From Rhodoferax saidenbachensis (GTDB taxonomy: Bacteria; Pseudomonadota; Gammaproteobacteria; Burkholderiales; Burkholderiaceae_C): 64,000 nt of DNA. Numbering within the stretch: position 1 is the stretch's first letter; every line of letters begins with the position of its first letter. Position numbers and translations under genes: made by a program. The DNA is taken from contig NZ_CP019239.1 in assembly GCF_001955715.1 (NCBI RefSeq), forward strand, positions 1,178,001-1,242,000. Direction: 5' to 3'. A model generated the notes under the pieces. The model searched no databases and was not told the DNA's origin. It saw nothing but the letters and a program-made list of their open reading frames with translations. Shown here piece after piece: positions 15,736 to 24,677 of the stretch.

Positions 15736-16248
15736 ATGAATTATGTCCGCGAGAACATCGTTCCAACGTCTATCGGGGCGATCCTGAGTGGGGTGGGCGC
15801 GCTGGCGATGAGCATCTACTCAGACTTTCTTCCAGGACTCATCCCAGTGCTAAAGAGCATTGCGCCAGAGATATACATCAAAATTTCGGCGCTTCTGGCT
15901 CTTCTCTTTGTTCTCGCTGCAGCTCTTGCACTCGTCGCTTTCATGAAGGCGCGACCATATCGTCCGCGCGCATTGGCAGGGAAAAAGTTTGGCTTTCAAT
16001 GGACAGCTGAACTTGACTACAGCAACAAGCGCAGCGAAGTAGAGGTTGAGGTTCAGTGGCTTTGCCCGAAGCACGGCGTGCATCTAGGTATTAAGTCCGC
16101 AGAGATACCCGAAACGACTTATCACACCCTCTGGTGTATGAAGTGCGACAAGTCTTACCCAATGCAGTCTCACGGAGATGCTGTACATGTCGAGGAGGTG
16201 GAACGTCTTGTACGGCGAGAAATACTTGGTAAGTTGCGGCTTGAGTAG
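15736..16248 (+). CDS. Membrane protein with zinc-ribbon-like tail, unknown
   Basis: A 170-residue protein with two hydrophobic helices (about residues 10-35 and 45-70) followed by a soluble domain. That domain carries two cysteine pairs or near-pairs, LCPKHG and WCMKCDK, about 35 residues apart, suggesting a small zinc ribbon. The C-terminus is basic and helical (EEVERLVRREILGKLRL). No family is recognised. It stands alone between eda and the DHFR-type gene, in a region of slightly lower GC, and may be an accessory gene. Confidence 0.6.
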   Translation: MNYVRENIVPTSIGAILSGVGALAMSIYSDFLPGLIPVLKSIAPEIYIKISALLALLFVLAAALALVAFMKARPYRPRALAGKKFGFQWTAELDYSNKRSEVEVEVQWLCPKHGVHLGIKSAEIPETTYHTLWCMKCDKSYPMQSHGDAVHVEEVERLVRREILGKLRLE

Positions 16249-16371
16249 TTCCAGGAATTCCCTCTTTACGCAACTCTGTTTAAGCTATTCTGCCGCTCCT
16301 CTCGATAACTTTTAGAGACGCCTAGCTTCGGAAATTGAGGCACACTTTCACTCGCACATCAGGGAGACCCC

Positions 16372-17019
16372 ATGTCCAAGCTTCGCGTAGAAAGTTTCAC
16401 CATCTCCCTAGACGGCTTTGGTGCCGGGCCGGACCAGGATCTGGCCAATCCGCTTGGTGTGGGCGGTACCTCGCTGCATGGCTGGGCGATGTCGACCCGG
16501 ACGTTTCAGAAACACGTGTTCGGCAAGGATGGAGGGGCAAGTGGTATCGACGAGGACTTTGCCCAGCGCGGTTTCCAGAACATGGGCGCCTGGATCATGG
16601 GGCGCAACATGTTTGGCCCCGTGCGCGGGCCCTGGCCCGATGAAAGCTGGCGCGGCTGGTGGGGGGAGAACCCGGTGTACCACGTGCCCGTGTTTGTGCT
16701 CACCAACCACGCGCGTCCGCCGCTGGTTATGGAGGGCGGCACGACGTTCCACTTTGTCACCGAAGGCCCGGTCGTCGCGCTGGAGCGCGCCCGTGCTGCG
16801 GCTGGGGGCAAGGATATACGTGTGGGTGGTGGCGTGGACACGATCCAGCAGTACCTGCGCCTGCGCCTGATTGACGAGATGCACATTGCCATCTCGCCGG
16901 TATTGCTGGGTGCGGGTGAGCGGTTGTTCGAAGGCATCAACCTGCCTGCCTTGGGCTACGCGTGCACCCGGCACGAAAGCTCGCCACTGGCCACGCACGT
17001 GGTCTTTACGCGGCAGTGA
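16372..17019 (+). CDS. Dihydrofolate-reductase/RibD C-terminal family protein
   Basis: A 215-residue protein of the RibD_C fold. It starts with FTISLDGFGAGP (the SLDG motif), contains GAWIMGRNMFGPVRGPW, and later KDIRVGGGVDTIQQYL (a GGGxxxxxxL nucleotide-binding loop) and DEMHIAISPVLLGAGERLF. Members are NADPH-dependent reductases of unknown substrate, sometimes annotated as riboflavin-specific deaminase/reductases. AGGGAGACCCC upstream is a good ribosome-binding site. It is followed closely by a VOC gene and a DUF1801 gene, a grouping of small enzymes of unknown joint role. Confidence 0.85.
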   Translation: MSKLRVESFTISLDGFGAGPDQDLANPLGVGGTSLHGWAMSTRTFQKHVFGKDGGASGIDEDFAQRGFQNMGAWIMGRNMFGPVRGPWPDESWRGWWGENPVYHVPVFVLTNHARPPLVMEGGTTFHFVTEGPVVALERARAAAGGKDIRVGGGVDTIQQYLRLRLIDEMHIAISPVLLGAGERLFEGINLPALGYACTRHESSPLATHVVFTRQ

Positions 17020-17049
17020 TCACGGTAACGTTGACCCAAGGAGAAGCCC

Positions 17050-17529
17050 ATGACCCCCAAGAACACGATTTGCATCTGGTACGAGGGCGGCGCAGTCGAG
17101 GCCGCGACGTTTTACGCCAAGACCTTCCCGGACAGCGCGGTGGGCGCGGTCTACTACGCACCCGGTGACTACCCGGACGGCAAGCAGGGCAACGTGCTGA
17201 CGGTGGAGTTCACCGTGATGGGCATTCCGTGTCTGGGGCTCAACGGCGGGCCGATGTTCAAACACTCCGAGGCGTTTTCGTTCCAGGTGGCGACGGATGA
17301 CCAGGCCGAGACAGACCGTTTGTGGAACGCCATCGTGGGCAATGGTGGGCAGGAAAGTGCTTGCGGCTGGTGCAAGGACCGCTGGGGCCTGTCGTGGCAG
17401 ATTACGCCGCGCGCACTCATGGCCGCCATATCCGATCCCAACCCTGCCGCGGCCAAGCGCGCCTTTGACGCCATGATGCAGATGGGGAAAATCGACATCG
17501 CGACAATCGAAGCCGCACGGCGCGGTTGA
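17050..17529 (+). CDS. VOC family protein (PhnB / 3-demethylubiquinone methyltransferase-like)
   Basis: A 159-residue protein of the PhnB-like glyoxalase superfamily: IWYEGGAVEAATFYAKTFPDS at the start, GIPCLGLNGGPMFKHSEAFSFQV in the middle and WCKDRWGLSWQITP near the end. It is often annotated as 3-demethylubiquinone-9 3-methyltransferase domain, but that activity is not supported for this family. AAGGAGAAGCCC gives a clear ribosome-binding site. The DUF1801 gene starts directly after its stop, so the two are coupled. Confidence 0.85.
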   Translation: MTPKNTICIWYEGGAVEAATFYAKTFPDSAVGAVYYAPGDYPDGKQGNVLTVEFTVMGIPCLGLNGGPMFKHSEAFSFQVATDDQAETDRLWNAIVGNGGQESACGWCKDRWGLSWQITPRALMAAISDPNPAAAKRAFDAMMQMGKIDIATIEAARRG

Positions 17530-17530
17530 G

Positions 17531-17977
17531 ATGACTCCATTCTCCAACCCCGAAGTCCAGGCCAGGTTCAACGCGTACCCACCGGGACCGCGCAAACGGC
17601 TGCTCGCGCTGCGTGAACTTGTCTTCCGTGTTGCCGCTGCCACACCCGGGGTGGGGGAGATTGCAGAGTCGCTGAAATGGGGTGAGCCGAGCTACACCAC
17701 CAGCAACAAGGCCGGCAGTCCCTTCCGCATGGACTGGAAGGAAAAATCACCCGACCAGGTCGCGATGTACTTCAACTGCCAGACTGATTTGGTGGAAATC
17801 TTCAGAACCCTGTTCCCCCAGGACTTCAGGTTCGAAGGGAACCGGGCGCTGGTCCTTGCGCTGTCCAGCAAGGCGCCTGAAGAGGAACTGGCTTTCTGTA
17901 TCGCTGCCGCACTCATCTACCGCCTCAAGAAGCGGGAAGGCAAACGTGCGGGAATTTATAGAGAAATTGGGCTCTAG
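17531..17977 (+). CDS. DUF1801 family protein
   Basis: A 148-residue protein with the DUF1801 core: GPRKRLLALRELVF, then EIAESLKWGEPSY, then a lysine-rich closing helix. It begins one base after the VOC stop. The stop codon and the last residues (about REIGL) come from a family A repeat that starts within the gene, so the natural C-terminus may have been altered by the repeat. The function of the family is unknown. Confidence 0.8.
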   Translation: MTPFSNPEVQARFNAYPPGPRKRLLALRELVFRVAAATPGVGEIAESLKWGEPSYTTSNKAGSPFRMDWKEKSPDQVAMYFNCQTDLVEIFRTLFPQDFRFEGNRALVLALSSKAPEEELAFCIAAALIYRLKKREGKRAGIYREIGL

Positions 17978-18024
17978 CCCTCGTGGATAGAGCGTGAGCA
18001 GCTATTGAAAATATAGCGATTGCG
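17962..18024 (+). repeat. Short interspersed repeat (family A) overlapping a gene end
   Basis: GAAATTGGGCTCTAGCCCTC leads into GCGTGAGCAGCTAT and ATATAGCGATTG. The TAG in GGGCTCTAGCCC is the stop codon of the DUF1801 gene. The following 200 bases up to the chemotaxis receptor gene hold no gene that can be supported. Confidence 0.75.
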
Positions 18025-18228
18025 CAACGTCTATTCTGGCTTTTTCCTGGTGTTGCAATAGCCGGTGTCCGCGTAGCCCGGCGCCACCGCGCTCCGCCGG
18101 GCTTGGCATTCCTCCGTATTGACAAGCCCACCCTTTCGGCAATTAATGGTGCAAGAACCTGTTCACTTGACTGTCACGCAAGCGAATGGGGGCTTGTCGA
18201 AACCACACGTAATTCAAGGGGGAAGTAC

Positions 18229-19851
18229 ATGAATTTCAAGAATTTGACGGTTGCTCGCCGGCTGGCCTACGCCTTTGGCGTTGTCCTGGCCATCAGCGTG
18301 ATTGCGGCCGCGCTGTCCATATCCAAGCTGTCTGACATACAAGACAACCTCAAGGATGTTGTCTTTGACAACAACGTCAAGATCAAATTGAACACGGAGA
18401 TGTCCGATGCTGTTCACGTGGTTGCGCGGGTGATGCGCAGTGTGGTGTTGTTGAGCGACAAAGCTGAGATGGAGCGCGAGATTGCAAAAATAACCAAGGC
18501 CCGTGCTGACTACGACCGCGCATGGGCGGAGTTGGAAAAATTCCCGGCAAGCGAGACGGGGCGGCAGAACCGGCAGAAAATTTCCAGCGCCCGCGATGCA
18601 GCGCGCCCGGTGAACAACAAAGTGCTAGAGCTGGGCATGGCCGACAAGGACGACGAGGCCAAAGTGATTCTGTTCAAAGAGGCCATTCCCGCAACGCAGA
18701 AGTGGCAGGAGGCCTTGGCCGAGAACATCGCGTTCCAGCAGGCCAAAAGCGAAAAACAATATACCGAGGCGGAAGCCGACTACCAACAGGCGCGCACGCT
18801 GCTGATTGCCGCCAACGCCCTGAGTTTTGCGCTGGCCATTGTGCTGGGTTGGCTGGTCACCCGTTCCATCACGTCGCAGCTGGGCGGCGAGCCTGCTGCG
18901 GCCGCTGAGGTGGCCAAGGCGGTGGCCAATGGCGACTTGCGCATGCAAATCGTGGTGCGCCCCAACGACAGCACCAGCATGATGCTGCATCTGCAGAAGA
19001 TGCAGGAGAGCCTGGCCCTGGTGGTGCGCAAAGTGCGTTTGGGCTCCGAAGGCGTTTCCGCTGCCAGTGCCGAGATTGCGCAAGGCAATAACGACCTCAG
19101 CAGCCGCACCGAGCAGCAGGCCAGTGCCTTGGAGGAAACCGCGGCGTCGATGGAGGAGCTCAGTGCGACGGTGCAGCAAAACGCCGACAGCGCCCGCCAG
19201 GCGAACCAACTGGCGATCAATGCGTCTGCGGTGGCCGTCAAAGGCGGCTCGGTAGTGGGCCAGGTGGTGGAGACCATGCGCGGTATCAACGACTCGTCCA
19301 AAAAAATCTCCGACATCATCAGCGTGATTGATGGCATCGCTTTTCAAACCAACATCCTGGCCCTGAATGCCGCCGTGGAAGCCGCCCGTGCGGGTGAGCA
19401 GGGCCGCGGTTTTGCAGTGGTCGCCTCCGAGGTGCGCTCGCTGGCGGGGCGCTCGGCCGAGGCCGCGAAAGAGATCAAGGCCTTGATCAGCGCCAGCGTG
19501 GAGCGGGTGGAGTTTGGGAGCAATCTGGTCGACCAAGCCGGCGTCACCATGACCGAGGTGGTGGACGCCATCCAGCGCGTCACGGATTTGATGGGCGAAA
19601 TCAGCGCGGCCAACAACGAACAAAGTTCGGGTGTTTCGCAGATTGGCGAAGCCGTGGTGCAAATGGACCAGGTGACCCAGCAAAATGCGGCCTTGGTGGA
19701 GCAAATGGCTGCAGCGGCCAGCAGCCTCAAGGCCCAAGCGCAAGATTTGGTGCGTACCGTGGGTATCTTCAAACTGGGCGAAGAGGGCGCGACACTTCTG
19801 CCTGCGCAGGCGGCCCGGCTGGCCCCGATGCAGATGGCGCGCTTGGCGTAA
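18229..19851 (+). CDS. Methyl-accepting chemotaxis protein
   Basis: A 540-residue receptor. An N-terminal membrane helix (about residues 12-33) is followed by a periplasmic four-helix-bundle ligand domain (about 35-185), a second helix (about 190-210), a HAMP region beginning SQLGGEP and a long coiled-coil signalling domain. The hairpin tip [20 protein letters not shown] is typical of the family. There is no C-terminal NWETF-type pentapeptide, so CheR/CheB tethering must come from other receptors. The ATG at 18229 follows GGGGGAAGTAC; a start 126 bases upstream would add a non-membrane leader and is rejected. The ligand is unknown. Confidence 0.93.
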   Translation: MNFKNLTVARRLAYAFGVVLAISVIAAALSISKLSDIQDNLKDVVFDNNVKIKLNTEMSDAVHVVARVMRSVVLLSDKAEMEREIAKITKARADYDRAWAELEKFPASETGRQNRQKISSARDAARPVNNKVLELGMADKDDEAKVILFKEAIPATQKWQEALAENIAFQQAKSEKQYTEAEADYQQARTLLIAANALSFALAIVLGWLVTRSITSQLGGEPAAAAEVAKAVANGDLRMQIVVRPNDSTSMMLHLQKMQESLALVVRKVRLGSEGVSAASAEIAQGNNDLSSRTEQQASALEETAASMEELSATVQQNADSARQANQLAINASAVAVKGGSVVGQVVETMRGINDSSKKISDIISVIDGIAFQTNILALNAAVEAARAGEQGRGFAVVASEVRSLAGRSAEAAKEIKALISASVERVEFGSNLVDQAGVTMTEVVDAIQRVTDLMGEISAANNEQSSGVSQIGEAVVQMDQVTQQNAALVEQMAAAASSLKAQAQDLVRTVGIFKLGEEGATLLPAQAARLAPMQMARLA

Positions 19852-19882
19852 GCGGCAAGCGCCATTGGTGCGGTGGCGACGC

Positions 19883-20509
19883 TTACGCCGCCCGCCATCC
19901 CATCCATAGCGTCCAAACCGCTGTGAGCACCAGCAGCCCCCCCAGCCAATGGCTGAATGCTGTTTGGCTTTTGGAACTGCCCTGTAACCACACGCGCAGT
20001 TGCGCGGCGGCCAGTGCCACGCCGCCGTACACCACCATTTGTGCTGTGGCAGTGATGGCACCCAGGACGATGGACTGGGCTGCGATGTTGCCGAGCTGCG
20101 GTCGGATGAATTGCGGGAACACCGCCAGCATGAAGATGTAGGCCTTGGGGTTCATCAAGCAGGTGAGGGTGGCGCGCACGAATGTGCTGTGCAAGGGGCG
20201 CGAGGGCTGGTCCTGCACGTCGGACAGTGCCTGTGTGTTGCGCAGCAGACCGTAGCCCATCCACGCCACATACAGGCTGCCTGCCAGCAACAACCCATTG
20301 AATGCCATCGGAAAGTGCTGCAGCAGCAAACCCACGCCCAGGGCGCCCATGGCTACATGCACCATGCCGCCCAGCACGATGCCCGCCACCGCCGCAGCGC
20401 CGGAGCGCCTGCCGTCCACCAGCGTGCTGGCCAGCACAAAGGCCATGTCCATGCCCGGTAGCACCACGATGCCCGCTACCAAAACCGCGTAAAGCCAGAG
20501 GTGTTCCAT
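19883..20509 (-). CDS. LysE/RhtB family amino-acid exporter
   Basis: A 208-residue inner-membrane protein with about six helices and the LysE/RhtB features: VLPGMDMAFVLASTL near helix 1, GIVLGGMVHVAMGALG, AGSLYVAWMGYGLLR and CLMNPKAYIFMLAVFPQFI. Members export amino acids or homoserine lactones. The start is the ATG at 20509 (MEHLWLYAVLV); a frame running on to 21109 is spurious because it crosses the divergent regulator gene. The WYL regulator starts 91 bases away on the other strand and may control it. Confidence 0.9.
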   Translation of the reverse strand: MEHLWLYAVLVAGIVVLPGMDMAFVLASTLVDGRRSGAAAVAGIVLGGMVHVAMGALGVGLLLQHFPMAFNGLLLAGSLYVAWMGYGLLRNTQALSDVQDQPSRPLHSTFVRATLTCLMNPKAYIFMLAVFPQFIRPQLGNIAAQSIVLGAITATAQMVVYGGVALAAAQLRVWLQGSSKSQTAFSHWLGGLLVLTAVWTLWMGWRAA

Positions 20510-20599
20510 CTCGATTCCTTGTTCATTGGTGAAGATGGGAGCGAGTGTGTGCAGCAATAGCTGCCATCGAATGTCAGCATTTATCGGTACCATGCAGAA

Positions 20600-21571
20600 A
20601 TGCGTGCCAGCCGCCTTTTGACCATCCAGATGCTTCTGCAAACCCGCGGGCGCATGAGCGCGCAGGCGCTGGCCCAACTGCTGGAGGTGTCGGTGCGCAC
20701 GCTGTACCGCGATGTGGACCAACTCACCGCGGCGGGCGTGCCTATTTACGCGGAGCAGGGCCGCAACGGCGGTTTTCAGTTGGTGGAGGGGTGGAAGACC
20801 ACGCTCACCGGCTTCACGGCGTCCGAGTCGCAAGCCGTGTTCATGAGTGGGCTGGCTGGCCCCGCGACTGAGTTGGGCCTGGGCCAGCAGGTGGTGGACG
20901 CGCAGCTCAAACTCATGAGTGCGCTGCCCGTGCACCAGCGCGATGGCGCACAGCGCGTGCAAGCGCGCTTTCACCTGGACCCGGCCGACTGGTACCGCGA
21001 GGCAGACCCGGTGCCACACCTGGCCACGGTGGCTGCCGCTGTGTGGCAAGACCGGCAACTGAACCTGCGCTACGACAGCTGGAAGGCCGAAGTGCAGCGC
21101 ACGGTGCACCCGCTCGGGCTGGTGCTGAAGGCGGGCGTCTGGTACCTGGTGGCCACCCGTGACGCCCAGCCGCGCACCTACCGCATCTCCAACATTCTGG
21201 GCGCCGAGCTGCTGGACAAGGCCAGCGCGCGGCCCAAGCGCTTTGACCTACCCGCGTATTGGACCGAATCCATCCAGCGCTTTGAGGCTGCGTTGTACCA
21301 AGGGCATGCTGTGGTGCAGGCGACAACCCAGGGTGTGAAGCAATTGCGCCAGCTCAGCAGCGCGGTGGCCAAAGCCGTGGTGGCGCAGGCCCCGTCAATT
21401 CAGGCCGGTGAGACGGTGCGCCTCAAGATCCCAATAGAAACGTTGGAGAACGCCAGCTACCAATTGCTGCGCATGGCGCCTGATGTGCAAGTGCTGTCGC
21501 CCGTGGCCCTGCGCCGGGCCATAGCGCAGCGCCTGAAGGCGATCCAAGCCTGCTACGCAGACAATTTGTAA
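20600..21571 (+). CDS. WYL-domain (YafY-type) transcriptional regulator
   Basis: A 323-residue protein with an N-terminal winged helix (LLTIQMLLQTRGRMSAQALA, then VSVRTLYRDVDQL, about residues 5-60) and a WYL effector domain (LGLVLKAGVWYLVATRD, about residues 170-185) followed by the C-terminal WCX part. WYL proteins sense nucleotides or other ligands. It diverges from the LysE-type exporter, which is the probable target. A family A repeat follows the stop codon immediately. Confidence 0.9.
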   Translation: MRASRLLTIQMLLQTRGRMSAQALAQLLEVSVRTLYRDVDQLTAAGVPIYAEQGRNGGFQLVEGWKTTLTGFTASESQAVFMSGLAGPATELGLGQQVVDAQLKLMSALPVHQRDGAQRVQARFHLDPADWYREADPVPHLATVAAAVWQDRQLNLRYDSWKAEVQRTVHPLGLVLKAGVWYLVATRDAQPRTYRISNILGAELLDKASARPKRFDLPAYWTESIQRFEAALYQGHAVVQATTQGVKQLRQLSSAVAKAVVAQAPSIQAGETVRLKIPIETLENASYQLLRMAPDVQVLSPVALRRAIAQRLKAIQACYADNL

Positions 21572-21572
21572 T

Positions 21573-21635
21573 GAAATCGGCCTCTAGCCGCCGTGAATAT
21601 TGCGCAAGCAGCTATCCATTTAATAGCATTTTGGT
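21573..21635 (+). repeat. Short interspersed repeat (family A)
   Basis: GAAATCGGCCTCTAGCCGCC, then GCGCAAGCAGCTAT and TTAATAGCATTTTGG. It starts right after the WYL regulator stop and fills most of the gap to the convergent DUF1569 gene. Confidence 0.8.
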
Positions 21636-21656
21636 TGAGGGCAACCCCATACGAAT

Positions 21657-22166
21657 CTACCCGCTGACGATTTCGTCTTGGTGATTGGCGATGTGAAATA
21701 CATGGGCTTGTGCGAATTCGGCTTTGCTCAGGGCTCCGTAGGCAAAGTGTGGCTTCAGTGGGCCGGTGTTCGCCTCAAACCGTGCAATGGCCGCGCGCAG
21801 ACGGTTGGCAGCGGGCTTCCAATCGCCCTGGGCGGTGAGGGCGGGGGCACCGGGGATGGGTTCATCTAAACCGTGGCTCATCTTGCCGCGCCACTGAAAC
21901 ACGGCAAACGCTGCAGCACCCAAGGTGTGCTGAAACGCGGCGCTCTTGGGCTGTGGAAAACCATCCAAACTCATCTCTATGCTTTGCGACAGGTGCTCCA
22001 GGACGGAGACCAGGGGCCAGGTGCCCGTGGTCTTGGCACCTGGGGCTTTTTCCAACTGGTCGAGCCAGATGCGTGCCTCGGTCAGGGTTTGCACCTTGAC
22101 CGGCGCAGCCAGGATCAGGCCAGGCCCGAGGGCCAAGCCGGACACTACAAAGTCGCGTCGTTTCAT
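21657..22166 (-). CDS. DUF1569 family protein
   Basis: A 169-residue protein. The N-terminus MKRRDFVVSGLALGPGLILA resembles a twin-arginine or Sec signal, so export is likely. The body matches DUF1569, a DinB-like four-helix bundle: WPLVSVLEHLSQSIEMSL and, near the end, AQAHVFHIANHQDEI with two histidines as possible metal ligands. Function is unknown. It is encoded 9 bases after the glyoxalase gene on the same strand, so the two are likely co-transcribed. Confidence 0.75.
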   Translation of the reverse strand: MKRRDFVVSGLALGPGLILAAPVKVQTLTEARIWLDQLEKAPGAKTTGTWPLVSVLEHLSQSIEMSLDGFPQPKSAAFQHTLGAAAFAVFQWRGKMSHGLDEPIPGAPALTAQGDWKPAANRLRAAIARFEANTGPLKPHFAYGALSKAEFAQAHVFHIANHQDEIVSG

Positions 22167-22175
22167 ATGGTCTCC

Positions 22176-22589
22176 CTAGCGCAACCCGCCACCTGCTGCC
22201 TGCTCGGCGCGCTGGATCAGCTCGATCTTGTAGCCATCGGGGTCGGTCACAAATGCAATCACCGTGGTGCCGCCCTTGACCGGGCCCGCTTCGCGCGTGA
22301 CGTTGCCGCCGGCGGCCTTGATCTTGTCGCAGGCCGCGTAGGCGTCAGGTACGCCCAGCGCAATGTGGCCGTAGGCGGTGCCCAGGTCGTAGCTCTCGGT
22401 GCCCCAGTTGTAGGTCAGTTCGATCTCGGCCTGGCCGGGGTTGCCGCCGCCAAAGCCGAGGAAGGCGAGGCTGTATTTGTATTCCGGGTTTTCCGAGGTG
22501 CGCAGCACCTGCATGCCCAGTACCTTGGTATAGAAATCGATGGAGCGTTGAAGGTTGCCAACGCGCAGCATGGTGTGGAGGAATCGCAT
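22176..22589 (-). CDS. gloA: Lactoylglutathione lyase (glyoxalase I)
   Basis: A 137-residue protein of standard GloA length. The four metal ligands are visible: His5 ([19 protein letters not shown]), Glu in [10 protein letters not shown], His in AYGHIALGV and Glu in YKIELIQ. It isomerises the hemithioacetal of methylglyoxal and glutathione to S-lactoylglutathione in the cytoplasm. The start at 22589 (MRFLHTML) is typical; an upstream in-frame ATG adds ten atypical residues. Confidence 0.95.
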   Translation of the reverse strand: MRFLHTMLRVGNLQRSIDFYTKVLGMQVLRTSENPEYKYSLAFLGFGGGNPGQAEIELTYNWGTESYDLGTAYGHIALGVPDAYAACDKIKAAGGNVTREAGPVKGGTTVIAFVTDPDGYKIELIQRAEQAAGGGLR

Positions 22590-22773
22590 GTGCCGATTGT
22601 GCCGCAGCCGGCAATTCACGGTTTAAAGCGTAATACCACAAACTTGTATAGACAGCAATACGCCGAAAGTCCCTATACGAACTGCCGTCAGGTGGACTAG
22701 TATTGGTTTCGGCAGTCATTTTTGGTGGCGTTTCCTTGCGTTAAGGATTGAAACGGCGGCAAAATAAGCATTC

Positions 22774-22792
22774 CTGTATATACAAGTACAGG
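22774..22792. promoter_or_regulatory. HutC-type operator before the hut transporter genes
   Basis: TGTATATACA (22775-22784) is a perfect palindrome inside CTGTATATACAAG, followed at once by TACAGG, making a wider inverted pair (CCTGTA...TACAGG). It matches the TGTAnnTACA form of HutC sites and is almost the mirror of the site before hutH. It lies 82 bases before the binding-protein start. A one-mismatch relative, TGTATAGACA, is at 22646-22655 in the same gap. Confidence 0.65.
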
Positions 22793-22873
22793 TTGCCTGG
22801 TTGGACTGGCGTTAAGCCAGGGTCTTGAAGACGCTGGCGCCAACGGGTCATTTCTTATTCAAAGGGGTTCGTC

Positions 22874-23839
22874 ATGGGTAAATCGGGTTTGAAGATCGCA
22901 TCGTTGCTGGCCGCCAGTCTGGTGGCTGCGGGCACGGCCTCTACGGCTGTAGCGCAAGAAACAAAAATCGTGTTGGGCATGTCCGGTTGGACCGGCTTTG
23001 CACCACTGACCCTGGCCGACAAGGCCGGCATTTTCAAGAAACACGGTCTGGATGTGGAAATCAAGATGATTCCCCAGAAGGACCGCCACCTGGCACTGGC
23101 TTCTGAAGCCATCCAGTGCGCAGCCACCACCGTGGAAACCCACGTGGCCTGGAACGCCAACGGCGTGCCCATCGTGCAGATCTTCCAGATGGACAAGTCC
23201 TACGGCGCAGACGGCATCGCAGTGCGCGGTGACATCAAGACGTTTGCCGACCTCAAGGGCAAGACCATTGGTGTGGACGCCCCCGGCACCGCACCGTACT
23301 TCGGCCTGGCCTGGATGCTCAGCAAGAACGGCATGACGCTCAAAGACGTAAAGACCACTACGCTGTCGCCCCAGGCGTCGGCCCAGGCTTTTGTCGCTGG
23401 TCAGAACGATGCGGCCATGACCTACGAACCCTACCTCTCCACCGTGCGTGACAACCCTGCCTCTGGCAAGATTCTGGCCACCACGCTGGACTACCCCATG
23501 GTGATGGACACCGTGGGTTGCGCTCCCACCTGGCTCAAGGCCAACCCCAAGGCCGCCAAGGCGCTGGCCGACTCCTACTTTGCTGCGCTGGACATGATCA
23601 AGGCTGAGCCCGCCAAGGCCAACGAAATCATGGGCGCTGCGGTCAAGCAATCGGGCGAACAGTTTGCCAAGTCGTCGGCCTACCTGCGCTGGCAAGACAA
23701 GGCAGCCAACCAGAAATTCTTTGCTGGTGAGCTGACCGCCTTCATGAAGGATGCCCAAAAGATCCTGCTGGAAGCTGGCGTGATCCGCAAGGCCCCTGAG
23801 AACCTGGCAGTGACGTTCGATGACAGCTTCATCAAGTAA
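22874..23839 (+). CDS. NitT/TauT-family ABC transporter substrate-binding protein
   Basis: A 321-residue periplasmic protein with a signal peptide of about 25 residues ending TAVAQ. It has the SsuA/NMT1-like fold: MSGWTGFAPLTLADKAGIFKKHG at the start, then IGVDAPGTAPYFGL and NDAAMTYEPYLS. A strong AAAGGGG ribosome-binding site precedes the ATG. Permease and ATPase genes follow with almost no gaps, then hutC and hutH. A HutC-type operator lies upstream, so histidine, urocanate or a related imidazole acid is the most likely ligand. The family alone would also allow sulfonates, nitrate or pyrimidines. Confidence 0.87.
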   Translation: MGKSGLKIASLLAASLVAAGTASTAVAQETKIVLGMSGWTGFAPLTLADKAGIFKKHGLDVEIKMIPQKDRHLALASEAIQCAATTVETHVAWNANGVPIVQIFQMDKSYGADGIAVRGDIKTFADLKGKTIGVDAPGTAPYFGLAWMLSKNGMTLKDVKTTTLSPQASAQAFVAGQNDAAMTYEPYLSTVRDNPASGKILATTLDYPMVMDTVGCAPTWLKANPKAAKALADSYFAALDMIKAEPAKANEIMGAAVKQSGEQFAKSSAYLRWQDKAANQKFFAGELTAFMKDAQKILLEAGVIRKAPENLAVTFDDSFIK

Positions 23840-23843
23840 AGCC

Positions 23844-24677
23844 ATGCAAGGTGCACCCGCCATTTCCACGCCAGCGGCCGGTGCGCCGGTGCGCCGGCGT
23901 GGGCTGGCGCCACTGGAGCCGGTCAGCTTGCGCGCACGCTGGATGCTGGGGCTGGCCTTCTTCGTGGTGTTTGTCGCGGTCTGGTCCTTCTTCACGCTGG
24001 GCGGCTTCGTGTCGCCCACCTTCCTGGCCAGCCCGGTCACGATGGCGCGGGAGGGTTGGCTGCTGTTCACCGAGTACAACTTCATCCACGACATCGGCAT
24101 GACCGTGTGGCGTGTATTGGGCGGCTTTGTGCTGGCCGCCATCGTGGCGGTGCCCCTGGGCATTGCCATGGGCGCGCACAAGGGGGTGGAGGCGTTCCTG
24201 GAGCCCTTCGTCTCTTTCTGCCGTTACCTGCCTGCGTCTGCCTTTATTCCGCTGCTCATTCTGTGGGCCGGTCTGGGTGAATTGCAGAAACTGCTGGTGA
24301 TCTTCATCGGCTCGGTGTTCCAGGTCACGCTGATGGTGGCGGTGACGGTGGGCAGTGCGCGCCGTGATCTGGTGGAGGCGGCCTATACCCTGGGCGCCAA
24401 CAACAGCGGCATCGTCAAACGGGTGCTGATTCCGGGCGCTGCGCCCGAGATCGCCGAAACCCTGCGTCTGGTGCTGGGCTGGGCCTGGACCTATGTGATC
24501 GTGGCGGAGCTGATCGGATCAAGCAGCGGCATTGGCCACATGATCACCGACAGCCAGGCGCTGCTCAACACCGGGCAGATCATCTTCGGCATCATCATCA
24601 TCGGCCTGATCGGGCTGGTGTCTGACTTTGCCTTCAAGGCGCTGAACCGCCGTCTGTTTGTCTGGAGTGCGATATGA
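23844..24677 (+). CDS. NitT/TauT-family ABC transporter permease
   Basis: A 277-residue inner-membrane protein with about six helices and the family's EAA-type loop (VEAAYTLGANNSGIVKRVLIPGAAPEI, about residues 175-201) that docks on the ATPase. A Pro- and Arg-rich N-terminal tail of about 30 residues precedes helix 1. The ATG lies 4 bases after the binding-protein stop. The 3' end overlaps the ATPase start by four bases (ATGA). Partner of the adjacent transporter genes under probable HutC control. Confidence 0.92.
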   Translation: MQGAPAISTPAAGAPVRRRGLAPLEPVSLRARWMLGLAFFVVFVAVWSFFTLGGFVSPTFLASPVTMAREGWLLFTEYNFIHDIGMTVWRVLGGFVLAAIVAVPLGIAMGAHKGVEAFLEPFVSFCRYLPASAFIPLLILWAGLGELQKLLVIFIGSVFQVTLMVAVTVGSARRDLVEAAYTLGANNSGIVKRVLIPGAAPEIAETLRLVLGWAWTYVIVAELIGSSSGIGHMITDSQALLNTGQIIFGIIIIGLIGLVSDFAFKALNRRLFVWSAI

